This document shows, piece by piece, positions 9,301 through 10,000 of a DNA stretch of 10,000 bases (position 1 is its first letter; each line of letters opens with the position of its first letter). Where the stretch lies: the NCBI GenBank assembly GCA_002104895.1, contig MCFG01000014.1:180001-190000 (forward strand). Direction: 5' to 3'. The translations under genes were made by a program, and so were the position numbers. The notes beneath the pieces are model-generated. The model saw only the letters and a program-made list of their open reading frames with translations. It was not told where the DNA came from and did not search any database. The DNA comes from Anaeromyces robustus (Eukaryota > Neocallimastigomycota > Neocallimastigomycetes > Neocallimastigales > Neocallimastigaceae).

Positions 9301-10000
9301 AAGATCGTGAAATGAGTGTTCAACATGCTAAAGAAGAAATTGAAAATATAATTAACCAACTTGGAGATACACGTAAACAATTTGAAATTAAAGTTAGTCA
9401 ATTAGAAAATTCAAAACAAAAAATGCAAAAAGAATATGAAGCAGAAATTGAAGATTTAAATCGTCAACTTCAACTTTTAGCTAATTTACAACAACAAACA
9501 GAACAAGCAGAAAATTTATTAGAACTTTCAACCCTATTAGATGAATCTGAACGTGCTAAAGAAGTAGCTGAATCAAATGCAGAAAATAGACGAAAACTTT
9601 TAGAAAAAGTTATTGTAGAAAGAGATCAACTTTCACAAGATTTACAATGTGAAAAGGAAAAGTTTTTATCTTTAAAAAGTGAATTTGATCAATGTAAAGA
9701 ACGTATTAATGAATTAGAAAAGGAAGATAATAATAATAATAATAATTTAGATAATAATAATAAATCATTTTCCTCTTTTTCCTTATTAAATAATTGTAGT
9801 AATTGTGATAAATTAAAACAAGAAAATTATAAATTAAAAGAAGAAATTGAAGAATTAGGAATATTAAAAACTATAGATGTACAAGAAATTGATAATGCTT
9901 TAAAACAATCTGATGAAGATATACAAAAGGAAAAGGAAGAAAAGGATATGCTTATTAAAGGCTATAATCTTATATGGAATAGTTATATTAGTTTAGAAAA
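6375..10000 (+). CDS. CAP-Gly domain coiled-coil protein (CLIP-170/p150Glued type), 3'-partial
   Basis: The frame is open from the ATG at 6375 to the window end, 1208 codons with no intron. The start is supported by the in-frame stop at 6360 and by the CAP-Gly domain beginning about 15 residues later. The domain spans residues about 16-86: LGDVVQV, GTVKFVG, SGTWVGIEL (Trp43), GKNNG at 54-58 and GVTYFKC at 62-68. GKNNG is the form of the GKNDG groove that in this family binds C-terminal EEY/F tails of tubulin and EB1. A basic Ser/Thr/Pro-rich linker follows (about 87-195), then a mixed acidic region. Heptad-rich coiled coil covers about 330-445, 506-592 and 640-1117, broken by an Arg/Ser/Tyr-rich gap and an Asn/Ser-rich insert. 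The likely role is microtubule plus-end tracking or dynein/dynactin-linked transport in the cytoplasm. One N-terminal CAP-Gly followed by long coils fits both fungal CLIP-170 and dynactin p150Glued. The missing C-terminus (zinc knuckle or dynactin region) would decide. Confidence 0.88.
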   Translation, partial: MSDSSLKFLKRPPRLGDVVQVKTTLQEGTVKFVGTIHFKSGTWVGIELFEHGSGKNNGTIKGVTYFKCPAQTGLLVMASSVNVLKPAQKIVTNSQKASLVSKTIYKQTRKPRKSISRPNETTVTPSESVDNSRKIKTLPRTSKPSVIKVKPRPKSSHISKSTYIDKSFSNGRLDRINEGINRQPAQTNININMTMTTSPKEKSIFLKNRLNPNSSAILLPKCEVEGEIQDDSKNINDAIINGLQNTLVHLKDIVSGLAEEIYIKDDKINGDVPRIQATIEHENNENSQDDISSSDSDLEKEKNSIDGNKNDFSSTTDIPLKNCGGDGVRMVRQSLKQVTDSQRTISELSIGLVNAQQEVRKLKDNQTNLNRELSYYKEENKSLIERVAELEKENKSLSTLSSNERYINDLEMKNKKLNMEYEQVKNELFFAKKNIEELYRKLEYNESPAKNISLYNKYSRSESRIARHKAFANSKRNTSYSNIYTKSRNLKDNGSSEFSYNSDAETKINDTLIDMKEQNEKLILENETLHEEMEMLKNTLLDIQEDREKSSNHFLEKMEYQEKKYDDLKMKYRQVESEKADLLERIESLSSLTNTNNNNNNSNSNNNINNDYSNSHSSSNSNTNNESSTSNNKKENSSSIDDAMIAEMKSLIADMEVTLNKTIKSEQEARSNFDAVNKLYEASKVKMESLKHELEQRKMDYQFLSESNEDLTRENEELKQAIEELNQNQIQMQNSNSSSNEEFQEKYNQLKKQLEASKSIIEDKEAEMINYEVQCSQLEGQIIDFEKQLSMKQNEIDCLMEKYETLEKVNSSHTLGDNEKNEIIQDQANKICMLEEAVKEFKDENNLLKINNEENINEISKLNKMKSDLEIQMTNKQNEMEEKALIQSNSNLMEQEIKEKNIKIEELTRKNDDLSTEIKESNDKFIKIKNEKERVDQELEELNKRMSQNTQELEKITSKYEEDKKRYEDEIFEITKDREMSVQHAKEEIENIINQLGDTRKQFEIKVSQLENSKQKMQKEYEAEIEDLNRQLQLLANLQQQTEQAENLLELSTLLDESERAKEVAESNAENRRKLLEKVIVERDQLSQDLQCEKEKFLSLKSEFDQCKERINELEKEDNNNNNNLDNNNKSFSSFSLLNNCSNCDKLKQENYKLKEEIEELGILKTIDVQEIDNALKQSDEDIQKEKEEKDMLIKGYNLIWNSYISLE
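8154..8264 (+). repeat. In-frame (AAT/AGT)n tract encoding an Asn/Ser-rich insert
   Basis: Codons for Asn and Ser (AAT, AGT) fill about residues 594-630 of the CAP-Gly protein, between two coiled-coil blocks. It is probably a flexible hinge that grew by triplet expansion. The Tyr-rich minus-strand frame here is its mirror. Confidence 0.85.
9726..9764 (+). repeat. Second in-frame (AAT)n tract, Asn-rich insert
   Basis: Six Asn, Leu-Asp, then further Asn codons (about residues 1118-1130) break the long coil again. A Ser/Phe-rich segment follows, then a CSNC pair (Cys1141 and Cys1144), and the coil resumes. Confidence 0.8.

Overview
This is a very AT-rich nuclear sequence from a eukaryote. The signs are long A and T homopolymers, an (AAAT)n microsatellite, asparagine-rich low-complexity proteins written mostly with AAT codons, a GT-AG intron and a CAP-Gly cytoskeletal protein. 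Composition and gene style fit an anaerobic gut fungus (Neocallimastigomycota) best. A dictyostelid-like amoeba is the main alternative, and the sequence alone cannot settle it. No bacterial, plasmid, phage or CRISPR structure is visible.

Layout: (1) Positions 1-1757 hold the 3' part of a plus-strand gene. Its two visible exons (1-628 and 913-1757) are joined by a phase-1 GT-AG intron (629-912). The encoded C-terminal 490 residues are Asn/Ser-rich, with two basic patches and one coiled coil; I do not recognise the family. (2) Positions 1758-6374 are about 4.6 kb of AT-rich, mostly non-coding DNA. It contains poly-A and poly-T runs, a small exon-like island (2037-2105), a hairpin cluster with the word GCCACAA (2400-2466), a less AT-biased stretch of broken reading frames that may be a decayed transposon (2727-3640), a long (AAAT)n microsatellite (3996-4184) and an A/C-only tract (5763-5930). 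(3) Positions 6375-10000 hold the 5' part of a large intron-free plus-strand gene that runs off the window. It encodes an N-terminal CAP-Gly domain, a basic Ser/Pro-rich linker and a very long coiled coil, the layout of a microtubule plus-end or dynein-adaptor protein (CLIP-170 or dynactin p150Glued type).

The two genes are tandem but far apart, and nothing suggests that they work together. I found no clearly new system. The points most worth checking are the intron that joins two apparently separate ORFs, the decayed island between the genes with possible retroposition marks, and the unidentified Asn-rich coiled-coil protein.
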